Assembly: GCA_000953735.1 (NCBI GenBank)
Contig: LN554852.1
Coordinates: forward strand, 372,001-436,000
DNA from: Moritella viscosa
Lineage (GTDB): Bacteria > Pseudomonadota > Gammaproteobacteria > Enterobacterales > Moritellaceae
Direction of reading: 5' to 3'
Length of the DNA: 64,000 nucleotides
Positions 45,855 through 55,809 of the stretch are shown piece after piece (the stretch's first letter is position 1; the number at the start of each line of letters is the position of its first letter). Position numbers and translations under genes: made by a program. A model generated the notes under the pieces. That model was not told the origin of the DNA, ran no database searches, and was given only the letters and a program-made list of their open reading frames with translations.

Positions 45855-46862
45855 TTATCTTGCTTCAGATTTTGAATCGAATTTTTCTGACCATGTATGC
45901 AGTACATCTTTACGATCATTGGCCATTTTACTAAAGTCCATCGCAACCATCGCTTTTTGTACATTTGGGTAGTTTTTCACGGTTTTACTGACATCTTTAT
46001 GGCCGACTAATGCATAAGATTCATTATATAATTCATTAGCTTGTTTTGAAATTGACCAATCCACAACACGCTTGGCTGCTGCTGATAGTTTAACGAGGCC
46101 AACCGCTTCTGATTCCCAACCAATACCACCGGCAGGTAAGATCACGTCAAGTGGTGCGCCTTGGGTTTTTAGTTTCGCGCCACGTAATGCCATCGATACC
46201 CCAATCGCGACTTCGCCCATGCCAGCTTGTACACAAGGTTTAGATCCTGAGTGGGTGTAATGCGCAATATTGTCATTCAGCTTGGTCATATAGCTCCAAC
46301 CCTTATCTTCACCCATGGTTTGTAACCATGCTGATACTTGCATATAACCTGTGCCCGATGACGCTGGATTTGGCATCGCGATATGACCTTTGTAAACAGG
46401 TTTGAGTAGGTCATCCCATGATGTCGGTTTTGGTAGATTATATTGTTTGGCCACATATTCGTTAAAGCAGATAGCATTAAACCAAGCATCATTACCGTAC
46501 CAAGCTTTGTTTGCTTCTGGATCAATCATGCTAGAACGTAGGTTTTCGACGCCTTGTGGTGAATAAGGTTTCAGGATGCCAGCTTTTTTAAGCAGTGCCA
46601 TTGATGATCCTGCGAGTCCCCAAATCACTTCTGCACGCGGGTTATTTTTTTCGGCAAGTAATTTTGCCGTCATGATACCGGTTGAATCTCGGACCCATTT
46701 GATCTCGATGTCTGGGTTCGCTTGTTCAAAGGCGACCTTGTATTTCGCTAATACATCCGTTTCAAATGCAGTGTAAACCACCACTTCTTCTGCGGCAAAT
46801 ACTGGTGCAGTGAATAAGGCACCTAAGGCCGCGATAGAACCTATAATCCAACGTTGTTTCAT
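45855..46862 (-). CDS. phnS: 2-aminoethylphosphonate-binding protein PhnS
   Basis: The periplasmic substrate-binding protein of the AEP importer, 335 residues. Start ATG 46862 follows TTGGAGTT and gives a clean signal peptide (IIGSIAALGALFTAPVFA). The mature protein is of the iron/AEP-binding class (VVVYTAFETDVLAKYKVAFE; MPNPASSGTGYMQVSAWL). An extended frame to 46946 would spoil the signal. It heads the transport operon below a palindromic operator candidate. Confidence 0.88.
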   Translation of the reverse strand: MKQRWIIGSIAALGALFTAPVFAAEEVVVYTAFETDVLAKYKVAFEQANPDIEIKWVRDSTGIMTAKLLAEKNNPRAEVIWGLAGSSMALLKKAGILKPYSPQGVENLRSSMIDPEANKAWYGNDAWFNAICFNEYVAKQYNLPKPTSWDDLLKPVYKGHIAMPNPASSGTGYMQVSAWLQTMGEDKGWSYMTKLNDNIAHYTHSGSKPCVQAGMGEVAIGVSMALRGAKLKTQGAPLDVILPAGGIGWESEAVGLVKLSAAAKRVVDWSISKQANELYNESYALVGHKDVSKTVKNYPNVQKAMVAMDFSKMANDRKDVLHTWSEKFDSKSEAR

Positions 46863-46894
46863 TCGTGTAACTCCAAAAATTATTAACGGTTGAT

Positions 46895-46910
46895 TCTGGT
46901 CTGTACCAGA
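46895..46910. promoter_or_regulatory. Putative PhnR operator before phnS
   Basis: TCTGGTCTGTACCAGA is palindromic (arms TCTGGT/ACCAGA). It shares the TGGT..A.CCA pattern with the other two sites. Confidence 0.6.
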
Positions 46911-47115
46911 TTTGTTGAATACGATGATAGAGCGATTTTGTGACAAAAATATGACCGATTGATGTCAATTTAATTAATTAAGCAATTGATCTATTTTATA
47001 TTTTAATTAATGGCCTTGGCGTTTTATTTAGAATCCAGCTGAATATGAAGCTTTTATGAATTCTGCTGTTGGGCTATTTACCAAGCTAGCGATCCACTGC
47101 TAAAGTTTATATCAA

Positions 47116-47131
47116 ACTGGTATAGTCCAAA
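47116..47131. promoter_or_regulatory. Putative PhnR operator before phnW
   Basis: ACTGGTATAGTCCAAA lies 12 bp before the phnW start at 47143 and covers the first base of the alternative ATG at 47131, which argues against that earlier start. Confidence 0.65.
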
Positions 47132-47142
47132 TGGAAACTGAG

Positions 47143-48249
47143 ATGAAAAACGAATATTTATTACTAACACCGGGTCCACTTTCTACTACTGCAAGCGTAC
47201 GAGAAGCCATGCTAAAAGATTGGTGTACTTGGGATGATGAATATAATAAAGACATTGTTGAAGTTATCCGCACTAAGCTTGTTCAACTAGCAACCCAACA
47301 AGCGGGTTATACAAGTGTATTGATGCAAGGCAGTGGTACAGCATCGATAGAAGCGACAATCGGTAGTGTGATTCCAGCACATGGCAAGCTGCTGGTGGTT
47401 GATAACGGTGCTTACGGTGCGCGTATTACTCAGATTTCAGATTACTTAAATATCGCTTGTGATGTAATTTCGCCGGGTGAAACTGCCCAACCAAATATCG
47501 CTGACGTTGAGGCTAAACTACTTGCAGATGCCAGCATTACTCATGTCGCGATTGTGCATTGTGAAACCACTACGGGCATGCTAAATCCAATTGATGATGT
47601 AACAAAATTAGCTAAGCAATACGGTAAGATCGTGATCTTAGATGCAATGTCGAGTTTTGGCGGCATCCCGTTGGATGTAGCTGAACTGGGGATTGATTTC
47701 CTGATCAGTTCTGCTAACAAATGCATTCAAGGTGTACCAGGGTTTGGCTTTGTTATTGCGCGTCAAGCGGAACTGGAAAAATGTAAAGGATTAGCACGTT
47801 CATTGTCACTGGATCTGTATGACCAATGGCATTGCATGGAAACCAATGGCGGTAAGAGGCGCTTTACGTCACCAACCCATACCGTGCGCGCGTTCTACCA
47901 AGCGTTATTAGAGCTCGAAGAAGAAGGTGGTATTGCTGCTCGTCATCAACGCTATCAAGAAAACCAAATGACCTTAGTCGCAGGTATGGCGAAGCTGGGT
48001 TTTGATACCTTGTTAGATGCGTCATTACACTCACCAATTATTACCTCATTCTACTCTCCAACGCACAGTGATTACCAATTTAAAGAATTTTATAACCGTC
48101 TTAAAGAGCAAGGTTTTGTTATCTACCCAGGTAAGGTATCGAACGCTGACTGTTTCCGTATCGGTAATATTGGAGATGTACATCCAAGTGATATCCAGCG
48201 CTTATTAGTGGCGATGGAAATAGCCAAATATTGGGAATTAAGTGCATGA
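47143..48249 (+). CDS. phnW: 2-aminoethylphosphonate:pyruvate transaminase PhnW
   Basis: A PLP enzyme that converts AEP and pyruvate to phosphonoacetaldehyde and alanine. It begins [16 protein letters not shown] as in other PhnW proteins. The PLP lysine is in [16 protein letters not shown], and the cofactor pocket has [11 protein letters not shown]. Length of 368 residues is normal. First gene of the degradation operon, divergent from the transporter. Confidence 0.95.
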   Translation: MKNEYLLLTPGPLSTTASVREAMLKDWCTWDDEYNKDIVEVIRTKLVQLATQQAGYTSVLMQGSGTASIEATIGSVIPAHGKLLVVDNGAYGARITQISDYLNIACDVISPGETAQPNIADVEAKLLADASITHVAIVHCETTTGMLNPIDDVTKLAKQYGKIVILDAMSSFGGIPLDVAELGIDFLISSANKCIQGVPGFGFVIARQAELEKCKGLARSLSLDLYDQWHCMETNGGKRRFTSPTHTVRAFYQALLELEEEGGIAARHQRYQENQMTLVAGMAKLGFDTLLDASLHSPIITSFYSPTHSDYQFKEFYNRLKEQGFVIYPGKVSNADCFRIGNIGDVHPSDIQRLLVAMEIAKYWELSA

Positions 48250-48361
48250 GATAAATATTGTCATACTTAACAGCATTGTTAGTAGATAAATTGTAGTCAA
48301 ACAAATTTTAGTAAAGTCATTAACACTATTATTAACAAAACTTACTTTGGAAAATATTATT

Positions 48362-49204
48362 ATGTCTAACATCGTAAAAGATCAATCAGTAAAACTTAAT
48401 CATGTTCAATCCGTTATTTTTGATTGGGCGGGCACTATTGTTGATTTCGGTTCATTTGCACCGACAACTATTTTCATTGCGGCATTTAAATCGCAATATG
48501 ATTTTGATATTAGCTTAGCGGAAGCGCGTGTACCTATGGGTCTAGGTAAATGGAATCACATTAAAGCTGTATCTGAATTACCTGACGTTGCAGCACGTTG
48601 GCAAGCCCAGTTTGGGTCAATGATCAGCACCGCGGATATCGATGCTATTTATGAAACATTTATGCCATTGCAAATCGCTAAAGTCGGCGAACATGCTGAC
48701 CCAATTCCACATGCTCTAGATGTGGTGAATGACTTAAAACAGCAAGGTGTTAAAATTGGTTCATGCTCTGGTTATCCGCGTGTGGTGATGGACAAATTGA
48801 TCCCTGTTGCTGCTGCAAAAGGTTATGTACCAGATTGTGTTGTGGCTACTGATGATTTACCAGCTGGTGGCCGTCCTGCACCGCACATGGTACTTAAAAA
48901 TGTGATTGATATGGCTGTTACTGATGTTGGTGCTTGTATCAAGGTTGATGACTCAGTACCGGGTATTGAAGAAGGTCATAATGCCGGTATGTGGACGGTA
49001 GGTTTATTGTTATCGGGTAACGAAGCGGGTCTTACACTCGAAGAATACCTTGCGGCTGACGAAGCGACGTTACACCTATCACGTGAAAAAGCCCGTGACC
49101 GTTTCACGCCATTTAACGCGCATTACTTGATTGATACCATCGCAGAGCTACCACAAGTAGTGGCAGACATTGATGCACGTTTAGCTGCTGGCGAACGTCC
49201 ATAA
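48362..49204 (+). CDS. phnX: phosphonoacetaldehyde hydrolase PhnX
   Basis: A HAD-superfamily enzyme that splits phosphonoacetaldehyde to acetaldehyde and phosphate, completing AEP degradation. The nucleophile Asp is in IFDWAGTIVDFGSF, the Schiff-base Lys in MGLGKWNHIKA, and the acidic motif is KVDDSVPGIEEG. ATG 48362 gives 280 residues; a TTG at 48347 would add five. Lies 112 bp after phnW. Confidence 0.95.
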   Translation: MSNIVKDQSVKLNHVQSVIFDWAGTIVDFGSFAPTTIFIAAFKSQYDFDISLAEARVPMGLGKWNHIKAVSELPDVAARWQAQFGSMISTADIDAIYETFMPLQIAKVGEHADPIPHALDVVNDLKQQGVKIGSCSGYPRVVMDKLIPVAAAKGYVPDCVVATDDLPAGGRPAPHMVLKNVIDMAVTDVGACIKVDDSVPGIEEGHNAGMWTVGLLLSGNEAGLTLEEYLAADEATLHLSREKARDRFTPFNAHYLIDTIAELPQVVADIDARLAAGERP

Positions 49205-49345
49205 TCGTAGTCTTTAGCCTCTAATTCGTCGCTAGTAATTGAAGCGTCTTGGTAATGGTTAAAGTTAATAGCTAGTTCTGTTGTTAGTTCTATGACTAAT
49301 TCTAGTTAGCTATTTTTCGTTACATGAAAATAAAGTACACAGAGT

Positions 49346-50806
49346 GTGAGCATGACTAAACAGCCTGAGTTCCAACCTTTTTGGTTCCAACAAGCAATGG
49401 CTCTAGAAGCGGACTACCGAAATAATGTACAACCACAAACGCTTAACGCTGATACTGTCGCCGATGTGTGTATTGTCGGTGGTGGTTATACAGGTTTATG
49501 GACGGCGATTCAGTTAAAACAGCAACAACCAACACTGGATGTAATGATTATAGAAAAAAGTCTCTGTGGCAGTGGGGCATCGGGTCGTAATGGTGGTTGC
49601 ATGTTAACGTGGTCGACCAAATATTTGTCGATGCAACGTTTGTATGGCGAAGCGCAGGCTGTTGAATTAGTCAAAGCGTCAGAGCAAGCTGTGGATGAAA
49701 TTGAAGCTTTTTGTTTGAAATATAAAATCGATGCAGAATTACGTCGTGATGGTACCTTATTTACTGCGACTAATACTGCGCAAACCGGTGGTTTAGAGGC
49801 GACTTTAGCGGCGTTAGATAAACATCAATTAAACAGTTGGCAGGCGTGGGAAGCGCAGAAAGTACAACAGCATGCTGGATCTGAATTACATCAAGCAGGG
49901 CATTTCTCTCCCGTTGCCGCAAGTGTACAACCGGGTAAATTAGTTCGTGGTTTGAAGCGTGTGGCAGAACAACTCGGGGTACGTATTTATGAAAACACCC
50001 CGATGTTAGATATTAATGATAATTCGATTACGTCAGTCTATCGCAATAAAAATATCAAGCATAAAGTCGTGATTAATACCCCGAAAGGCGCGGTTTATGC
50101 AACGAAAGCTGTGATGGCATTGAATGCGTGGATGTTAGAGCAATTTCCACAATTTAAAAATAAGATCGTCGTGGTATCTTCAGACATGGCAATCACTAAA
50201 CCAATACCAGAAAAGTTGAAAAAAATGGGTTTAGTAGACGGTAAAACGGTGCTGGATTCACGTACCTTTGTGCATTACTACCGCACTACGCCAGATGGCC
50301 GATTAATGTTAGGTAAGGGAGGTAATCATTTCTCTTATGGCAATGTAGTCAGACCTTTATTCGATAAACCTACCCGTTATAGTAAGTTATTGCGTGAGTC
50401 GTTTGATAAATTATTTCCGACGCTGGTGGATGAGGAGTTTGAAGTTACTTGGACTGGCCCATCGGATCGATCGGCGACGGGGCTGCCGTTTTTCGGTCAA
50501 ATTGAAGAAAAAGGTAATATTTATTATGGTTTTGGTTATTCCGGTAGTGGCGTAGGCCAGACTTGGATAGGCGGTAAGATCTTATCATCTATGCTGCTAG
50601 GTCATGATAATAAATGGAGTAATAACGGCTTAACGACAGGGCCAAAAGGCGGGTTTCCACCTGAACCTGTGCGTTGGTTAGGCACTATGATAGTACGTAA
50701 TGCCATTCGTCGTAAAGAACGTTGTGAAGATAACGAAATAACGCCTTTTTGGTTGGATAAGCAGTTGGCTAAATTTGCTAATGCGGCGGGTAAAGCGGAT
50801 AAGTAA
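49346..50806 (+). CDS. FAD-dependent aminophosphonate oxidoreductase
   Basis: A 486-residue flavoprotein of the DAO type. The FAD-binding motif is VCIVGGGYTGLWTAIQL, followed by IIEKSLCGSGASGRNGG. It belongs to the group that accompanies AEP genes and is annotated as putative aminophosphonate oxidoreductase. It may act on a modified AEP, such as an N-methyl form, feeding the PhnW/PhnX route; that is inferred. Start is GTG 49346 or ATG 49352. A terminator follows at about 50836-50870. Confidence 0.8.
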   Translation: MSMTKQPEFQPFWFQQAMALEADYRNNVQPQTLNADTVADVCIVGGGYTGLWTAIQLKQQQPTLDVMIIEKSLCGSGASGRNGGCMLTWSTKYLSMQRLYGEAQAVELVKASEQAVDEIEAFCLKYKIDAELRRDGTLFTATNTAQTGGLEATLAALDKHQLNSWQAWEAQKVQQHAGSELHQAGHFSPVAASVQPGKLVRGLKRVAEQLGVRIYENTPMLDINDNSITSVYRNKNIKHKVVINTPKGAVYATKAVMALNAWMLEQFPQFKNKIVVVSSDMAITKPIPEKLKKMGLVDGKTVLDSRTFVHYYRTTPDGRLMLGKGGNHFSYGNVVRPLFDKPTRYSKLLRESFDKLFPTLVDEEFEVTWTGPSDRSATGLPFFGQIEEKGNIYYGFGYSGSGVGQTWIGGKILSSMLLGHDNKWSNNGLTTGPKGGFPPEPVRWLGTMIVRNAIRRKERCEDNEITPFWLDKQLAKFANAAGKADK

Positions 50807-50835
50807 CATGCTAACTAGCTAATAATTATCATGAG

Positions 50836-50870
50836 AAAACCAGTATCAACTTGCGCTAATACTGGGTTTT
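50836..50870 (+). terminator. AEP operon terminator
   Basis: AAAACCAGTAT/ATACTGGGTTTT stem followed by ATTTTTT. Confidence 0.8.
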
Positions 50871-50909
50871 ATTTTTTAGTTATGTATTTAGACAGCGTTT
50901 AGTTACCTT

Positions 50910-52600
50910 CTATTTTCGCCACACTCCCCATTTCCCAGTAGTGCCCGGTTCTTCCCCTTTTGTCCACCATTGTGCTGTCCATGCTGAACCGTTGTGAGTG
51001 ACTTTATCTCCGCCCACATAGATGGTATCGGCTTGCCAATCACTGTCATTAATCGTATCGCTTAGCACAGTAACAATACGTTTATTAGTCATGGTTTTCT
51101 GATTATCTTGGCCGTAGGTTAATGTGTAGGTTAATGTGTAGGTTAATGTGTAGGTTAGCTCGTATTCACCAACAAGATTGTTATTTATTTCGCCTGTGAC
51201 GAAGATGTTGCCAGTGAGATCTCCTTGCGTTGGATGACTGGCACTGACACCTTGCATTGGATCAAACTGACTACCAATAACAATCGAGGTATCTGTGATA
51301 CCGTCAAAGCGAGGTAATACTTCGTATATTGTCACTTTACGTATTTGGTTGGTGGTTTTGTCATTACTGCTGACACTGTACGTTAATAGATATTCACCGA
51401 CTTGATTCGTCTCTACATGACCGGTTACCGCTACACTATTAGTGATGTCATTACCTTGATAATCTTTGGCGGAAATGCCTGTTAAAGGATCGAAATCACC
51501 ATTAAGCTCGATACGTGTATCGACAATACCTAGCAAGGTTGGTGTCATATCAACGACTGGCGGTAATTGATTATGAATAAAATCACCATAATCTTTAATA
51601 AACTGCTGATTGTAGCTGTTGTTGGCCGCATTTGTTCCCATATCCCAGTTTACTGACCAGGTCATGACGCCACGTAGTGGTTGCCCTTGTGCTTTTAAAC
51701 GATCAAACGCCCGATACAAATCTTGAGGGTTTTTGACATACCCTGTGGCAGCTGCATCATTACTTGAAGGCAGTCCAAACACCAATTTATCATGTGGGAT
51801 CTTGTGAAAATTGCGCGTACCGTTAATAAGAGAGTCAGCAATATAGTAAATAAACTCTTCTTTTAAATCATCATTATTTTGTGCTATCCAACCGACGCCT
51901 TCAATCCAGAGGCCGTCACCACCTTGGTTATAGAATTGTGGATTAATAAAATCATAATAGCCATCGAGTGCGGTTAGATAGGGAGTATAAGCGCCATTTG
52001 CTGTTAAGTATGGAAATTCTGGCGCCATGGTGATCATGAAATTATCACCGGTTTACGGTAATGCTCTTTCACCATTTTTAATGCGGTCGGAATAACAAAC
52101 TGATTATCTTTCGCCACAATAGCAGCTTGCTCTAAGTCGATATCGAGACCATCAAAACCATAACGATCTGTAAGACGAATTATCTCTGCTGCGAGCGCAT
52201 CTTCATCACCACGAGTTAACTCGATATGTGCATCGGCACCACCAAGGGCGAGTAGTACACTGCGTCCCTGACTATTCATGGCATTGATCTGTTCAATAAA
52301 TTCAGCTTCACTCATACCGATTGTCGGGTCTAGCTTAAAGGTTGGGATTCGACCTTCTGCGGTATCATAAACTTTCATAAATGAAATGTTGACTACGTTG
52401 TACTGTGGGTTAACTTCACTGAGGTCAACACAAGGGGCGTTCCCCCCCTTATAACCACCACCATCACACCAGTTATGCCAGTAACCAACGACTACATTGT
52501 CGTCCTGTGAGGTGATCGTCCCTGCAATACTTGCTGTTGAAAATAAGCCTGTAAAGATTGCCGCTGAAAGTATAGATTTTAGCTTCATAATATTCCCCAA
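50910..52600 (-). pseudogene. GH18 chitinase, frameshifted
   Basis: Two overlapping frames together give a secreted chitinase of about 560 residues. The first (from 52600) has a signal peptide and the GH18 catalytic motif FDGLDIDLEQ with Glu as acid/base. It ends at KPVIIS; the shifted frame reads KTGDNFMITMAPEFPYL from the same DNA, and one A missing from CGTAAACC explains the break. The second part holds the rest of the barrel (MTWSVNWDMG), two DUF5011/Ig-like domains and a C-terminal chitin-binding module (WQADTIYVGGDKVTHNGSAW). A 12-bp tandem repeat lies at 51114-51157. As read, the catalytic domain is split. Confidence 0.8.
51114..51157 (-). repeat. 12-bp tandem repeat inside the chitinase
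   Basis: Three and two-thirds copies of GTAGGTTAATGT (plus-strand reading). Each unit encodes LTYT, giving a run of Leu-Thr-Tyr-Thr repeats at the end of the second Ig-like domain. Copy number can change by slippage without breaking the frame. Confidence 0.9.
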
Positions 52601-52987
52601 ATTAACGCTATTGACGTAATGAAATATCCTATCTCATTGTTAAAACCGATATTAAACTACAATAAAATGTATAGTGATTACGGGGGGCTTGTACACAGTA
52701 CTTTTTTTTATGGCCGAAAAAAGAATGCCTATAGCAAATAGAGCATAAAAATTATATGCAGAATTAGGATAAATGACCTATATGAACGGTGTTATTCACA
52801 CTGTCATTTTAAGTGACTGTTTTAAAGGTTATTTATTGATGATGGTGTTAGGCTAATATTATTATTTAGTGTTTTTCGTTTATTGTTATAACGTGTTTTA
52901 GCTATTAAGCACTAATGTGAGGCGGGGAATGCAGATAAATAGGATGGTTATCATAGAGGTAATACCAGCTTATTTTTAGGCGAATAA
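52601..52987. other. Gene-free gap upstream of chitinase
   Basis: No open frame, RNA or repeat is recognised here. It probably holds the chitinase promoter (minus strand) at its left side. Confidence 0.5.
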
Positions 52988-53024
52988 TAAAAAACCCAAG
53001 ACGAATAAATCGCTTGGGTTTTTT
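52988..53024 (-). terminator. accC terminator
   Basis: AAAAAACCCAAG/CTTGGGTTTTTT stem with A/T-runs on each side. Confidence 0.9.
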
Positions 53025-53048
53025 GATATTTAATGAGGTTAGCTCTTA

Positions 53049-54404
53049 TTACGCGTTTTTCTCTTTTAGAGCTAATTTCTTCTCTAGATAATGGATATTA
53101 GTGCCACCATTTTGGAAGTTTTCATCATTTAAAATATCTAAATGCAGTGGGATATTAGTTTTAATACCATCAATCACCATCTCACTTAATGCGTTACGCA
53201 TTCTTGAGATTGCAACGTCACGATTTTCACCATAAGTGATTAGCTTACCGATCATTGAGTCGTAGTGTGGTGGTACTTTATAACCCGCATATACATGTGA
53301 TTCCCAACGTACGCCATAACCGCCTGCGGCATGGAAACGTTTGATCAGACCTGGACTTGGAATAAAGCTTTCCGGATCTTCAGCATTAATACGGCATTCA
53401 ATAGAATGACCCGTTAAACGTACTTCATCTTGGGATACAGATAATGGCATGCCCGCAGCAATACGTAGCTGTGCTTTGATTAAATCAATACCAGTTACCA
53501 TTTCTGTAATGGTGTGTTCAACCTGAATTCGAGTATTCATTTCGATGAAATAGAATTCGCCGTTTTCATACAAGAATTCGAAAGTACCAGCGCCACGATA
53601 GTTAATATCAACACAAGCTCGACTACAACGTTCACCGATATGTCGACGAATGTCAGCAGTAATTCCTGGTGCTGGTGCTTCTTCAACTACTTTTTGGTGA
53701 CGGCGTTGTAGTGAGCAATCTCGCTCGCCAAGATAGATAGCATTACCTTGACCATCAGCCAGTATTTGTATCTCGATGTGACGTGGGTTTTCTAGGAATT
53801 TCTCCATGTATACCATGTCATTACCGAAGAATGAACCTGCTTCGTTACGAGTTAGCGCGATAGAATCAAGTAATTCAGATTCTTCACGAACAACACGCAT
53901 ACCACGACCACCACCGCCACCGGCAGCTTTAATAATGATCGGATAGCCGATGCGTTTAGCAATGTTCTTATTACGTTGAGCATCTGTATCAAGCGGACCA
54001 TCAGAACCGGGAACACAAGGTACACCGGCTTTTTTCATCGCTGCAATCGCAGATACTTTATCGCCCATTAGACGAATAGTTTCAGCTTTAGGGCCGATGA
54101 AAATAAAACCAGAATGTTCAACCTGTTCAGCAAAATCAGCATTTTCAGCTAAGAAACCGTAACCAGGATGAACGGCAACAGCGCCCGTGATCTCTGCTGC
54201 GCTTAAGATTGCAGGTACATTTAAGTAACTGTCTACAGCCGCAGGTTTGCCGATACAAACCGTTTCGTCAGCAAGTAATACATGCTTAAGTTCACGATCG
54301 GCCGTTGAGTGAACAGCAACAGTCTTGATGCCTAACTCTTTACAAGCACGAAGAATACGTAGTGCGATTTCGCCGCGATTGGCGATAACAACTTTATCCA
54401 GCAT
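53049..54404 (-). CDS. accC: acetyl-CoA carboxylase, biotin carboxylase subunit
   Basis: AccC carboxylates the biotin on AccB using ATP and bicarbonate, the first step of fatty-acid synthesis. The ATP-grasp fold is clear: [16 protein letters not shown], then [20 protein letters not shown] and [16 protein letters not shown] with the catalytic residues. Length of 451 residues is normal. Follows accB by 14 bp in the aroQ-accB-accC operon. Confidence 0.97.
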   Translation of the reverse strand: MLDKVVIANRGEIALRILRACKELGIKTVAVHSTADRELKHVLLADETVCIGKPAAVDSYLNVPAILSAAEITGAVAVHPGYGFLAENADFAEQVEHSGFIFIGPKAETIRLMGDKVSAIAAMKKAGVPCVPGSDGPLDTDAQRNKNIAKRIGYPIIIKAAGGGGGRGMRVVREESELLDSIALTRNEAGSFFGNDMVYMEKFLENPRHIEIQILADGQGNAIYLGERDCSLQRRHQKVVEEAPAPGITADIRRHIGERCSRACVDINYRGAGTFEFLYENGEFYFIEMNTRIQVEHTITEMVTGIDLIKAQLRIAAGMPLSVSQDEVRLTGHSIECRINAEDPESFIPSPGLIKRFHAAGGYGVRWESHVYAGYKVPPHYDSMIGKLITYGENRDVAISRMRNALSEMVIDGIKTNIPLHLDILNDENFQNGGTNIHYLEKKLALKEKNA

Positions 54405-54418
54405 TGGAAACCCCGTAG

Positions 54419-54868
54419 TTATTCAATGATGAAAAGTGGTTCATCAAACTCAATAGCTTGACCGTCTGTCGCTAGGATAGCTTTTACTACGCCGGCTTTA
54501 TCTGACTCGATTTGATTCATCATTTTCATTGCTTCTAAGATACATAGCGTATCGCCAACACTAACTGTTTGGCCAATAGTCACAAAAGGTGCTGCACCCG
54601 GAGATGCTGCATTATAGAAAGTACCAACCATCGGAGAGCGAACTTGATGTCCAGCTACTTCTGCAGGAGCTGCTTCAACAGCTGCTGCCGTTGGAGCCGG
54701 CGCTGCCACAGGTGCTACAGGAGCGGGAGCCGCCGTGTATTGAACTTGTGGTGCCACGCTACTAAAACGATTGATTCGAACTGACTCTTCGCCTTCAGAA
54801 ATTTCTAATTCTGCAATACCAGATTCTTCAACAAGTTCAATCAGTTTTTTAATTTTACGGATATCCAT
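54419..54868 (-). CDS. accB: acetyl-CoA carboxylase biotin carboxyl carrier protein
   Basis: AccB carries the biotin of acetyl-CoA carboxylase. The biotinylated Lys is in [13 protein letters not shown] near residue 115, within the C-terminal biotinyl domain. The middle is an Ala/Pro-rich linker (about 45-75), and the N-terminus is [16 protein letters not shown]. 149 residues, normal. Middle gene of the operon. Confidence 0.97.
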   Translation of the reverse strand: MDIRKIKKLIELVEESGIAELEISEGEESVRINRFSSVAPQVQYTAAPAPVAPVAAPAPTAAAVEAAPAEVAGHQVRSPMVGTFYNAASPGAAPFVTIGQTVSVGDTLCILEAMKMMNQIESDKAGVVKAILATDGQAIEFDEPLFIIE

Positions 54869-54881
54869 AATAATCTCTTTA

Positions 54882-55340
54882 TTATTTGTTGTTAGTTTGC
54901 TTTAGCTGTTTGACAGCAGAAAGCAACGCAAATTCATAACCATCAGCACCTAACCCACAAATAACGCCTTTGGCGACATCTGACAGATAAGAATGATGAC
55001 GAAATTGTTCTCGTGCATGTACATTAGAGAGATGTACTTCGATAAAGGGGATTGAAACCCCTAATAATGCATCTCTAATTGCGACACTTGTATGCGTATA
55101 TGCTGCTGGGTTGATAATGATAAAATCAGTATTTCCCATTGCTGCATGAATATGATTAATGAGCTCGTGTTCTGCGTTAGACTGTTCGTGGCGCAGATCA
55201 ATATCGTGCTGAGTTGCAACATCGTTTAAATGTTCTACAATGTCACTAAGTGTTTGATAGCCGTAAGTCTCAGGTTCTCTTTTACCTAAAAGATTTAGAT
55301 TCGGTCCGTTGAGTAACAATATTCTTAGTTTGTTCGACAT
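54882..55340 (-). CDS. aroQ: type II 3-dehydroquinate dehydratase
   Basis: AroQ dehydrates 3-dehydroquinate in the shikimate pathway. Start ATG 55340 gives [19 protein letters not shown] and 152 residues, the usual size; a longer frame to 55421 would be unusual. Catalytic Tyr is in [11 protein letters not shown], and [16 protein letters not shown] and [11 protein letters not shown] form the active site. First gene of aroQ-accB-accC, as in other gammaproteobacteria. Confidence 0.95.
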   Translation of the reverse strand: MSNKLRILLLNGPNLNLLGKREPETYGYQTLSDIVEHLNDVATQHDIDLRHEQSNAEHELINHIHAAMGNTDFIIINPAAYTHTSVAIRDALLGVSIPFIEVHLSNVHAREQFRHHSYLSDVAKGVICGLGADGYEFALLSAVKQLKQTNNK

Positions 55341-55421
55341 ATTGCTTCCATTGTCTGGTAAAATGACGCTAACGTCGCTAAAAGCGTTGTCTTTGCTAGC
55401 TTTTCTGAAAACTTCAATCAT

Positions 55422-55775
55422 AAATTAATATAAAGTACAATTGTTGCTAATTCCCTACACATTATATGATTTTCGTAGAATATAACAGCATTTAACTGGT
55501 CTTATCTGATATTTTATTAAAGTTTACACTCTAAGTTTAATCTCGCTCACATCGCTTATTTAAGAGAGGTGAGGACGGTTATTGATGCGATTGTCAATAA
55601 GTTTGATTGATTAACAGTTTGATCAGCTAGAATAATTTGAGCATGCTTATTTTACGGTGTTAATAGGGCATTATGTAGAGATGATTGGATATGGATACAG
55701 AAGTTGTTAATTGGTATCGGAAATAAAAAATCGATGTAACTAAGGCGAGGGTTACACCGATAAATTGATTATGAT
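55422..55775. other. Gene-free gap between aroQ and acs
   Basis: About 350 bp without a recognisable gene or RNA. It should contain the aroQ promoter (minus strand, right of 55340). An inverted repeat AACGCTAGC/GCTAGCGTT at 55776-55802 sits at the acs 3' end and may be its terminator. Confidence 0.5.
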
Positions 55776-55809
55776 AACGCTAGCGAATTAGGGCTAGCGT
55801 TTATGTGTG

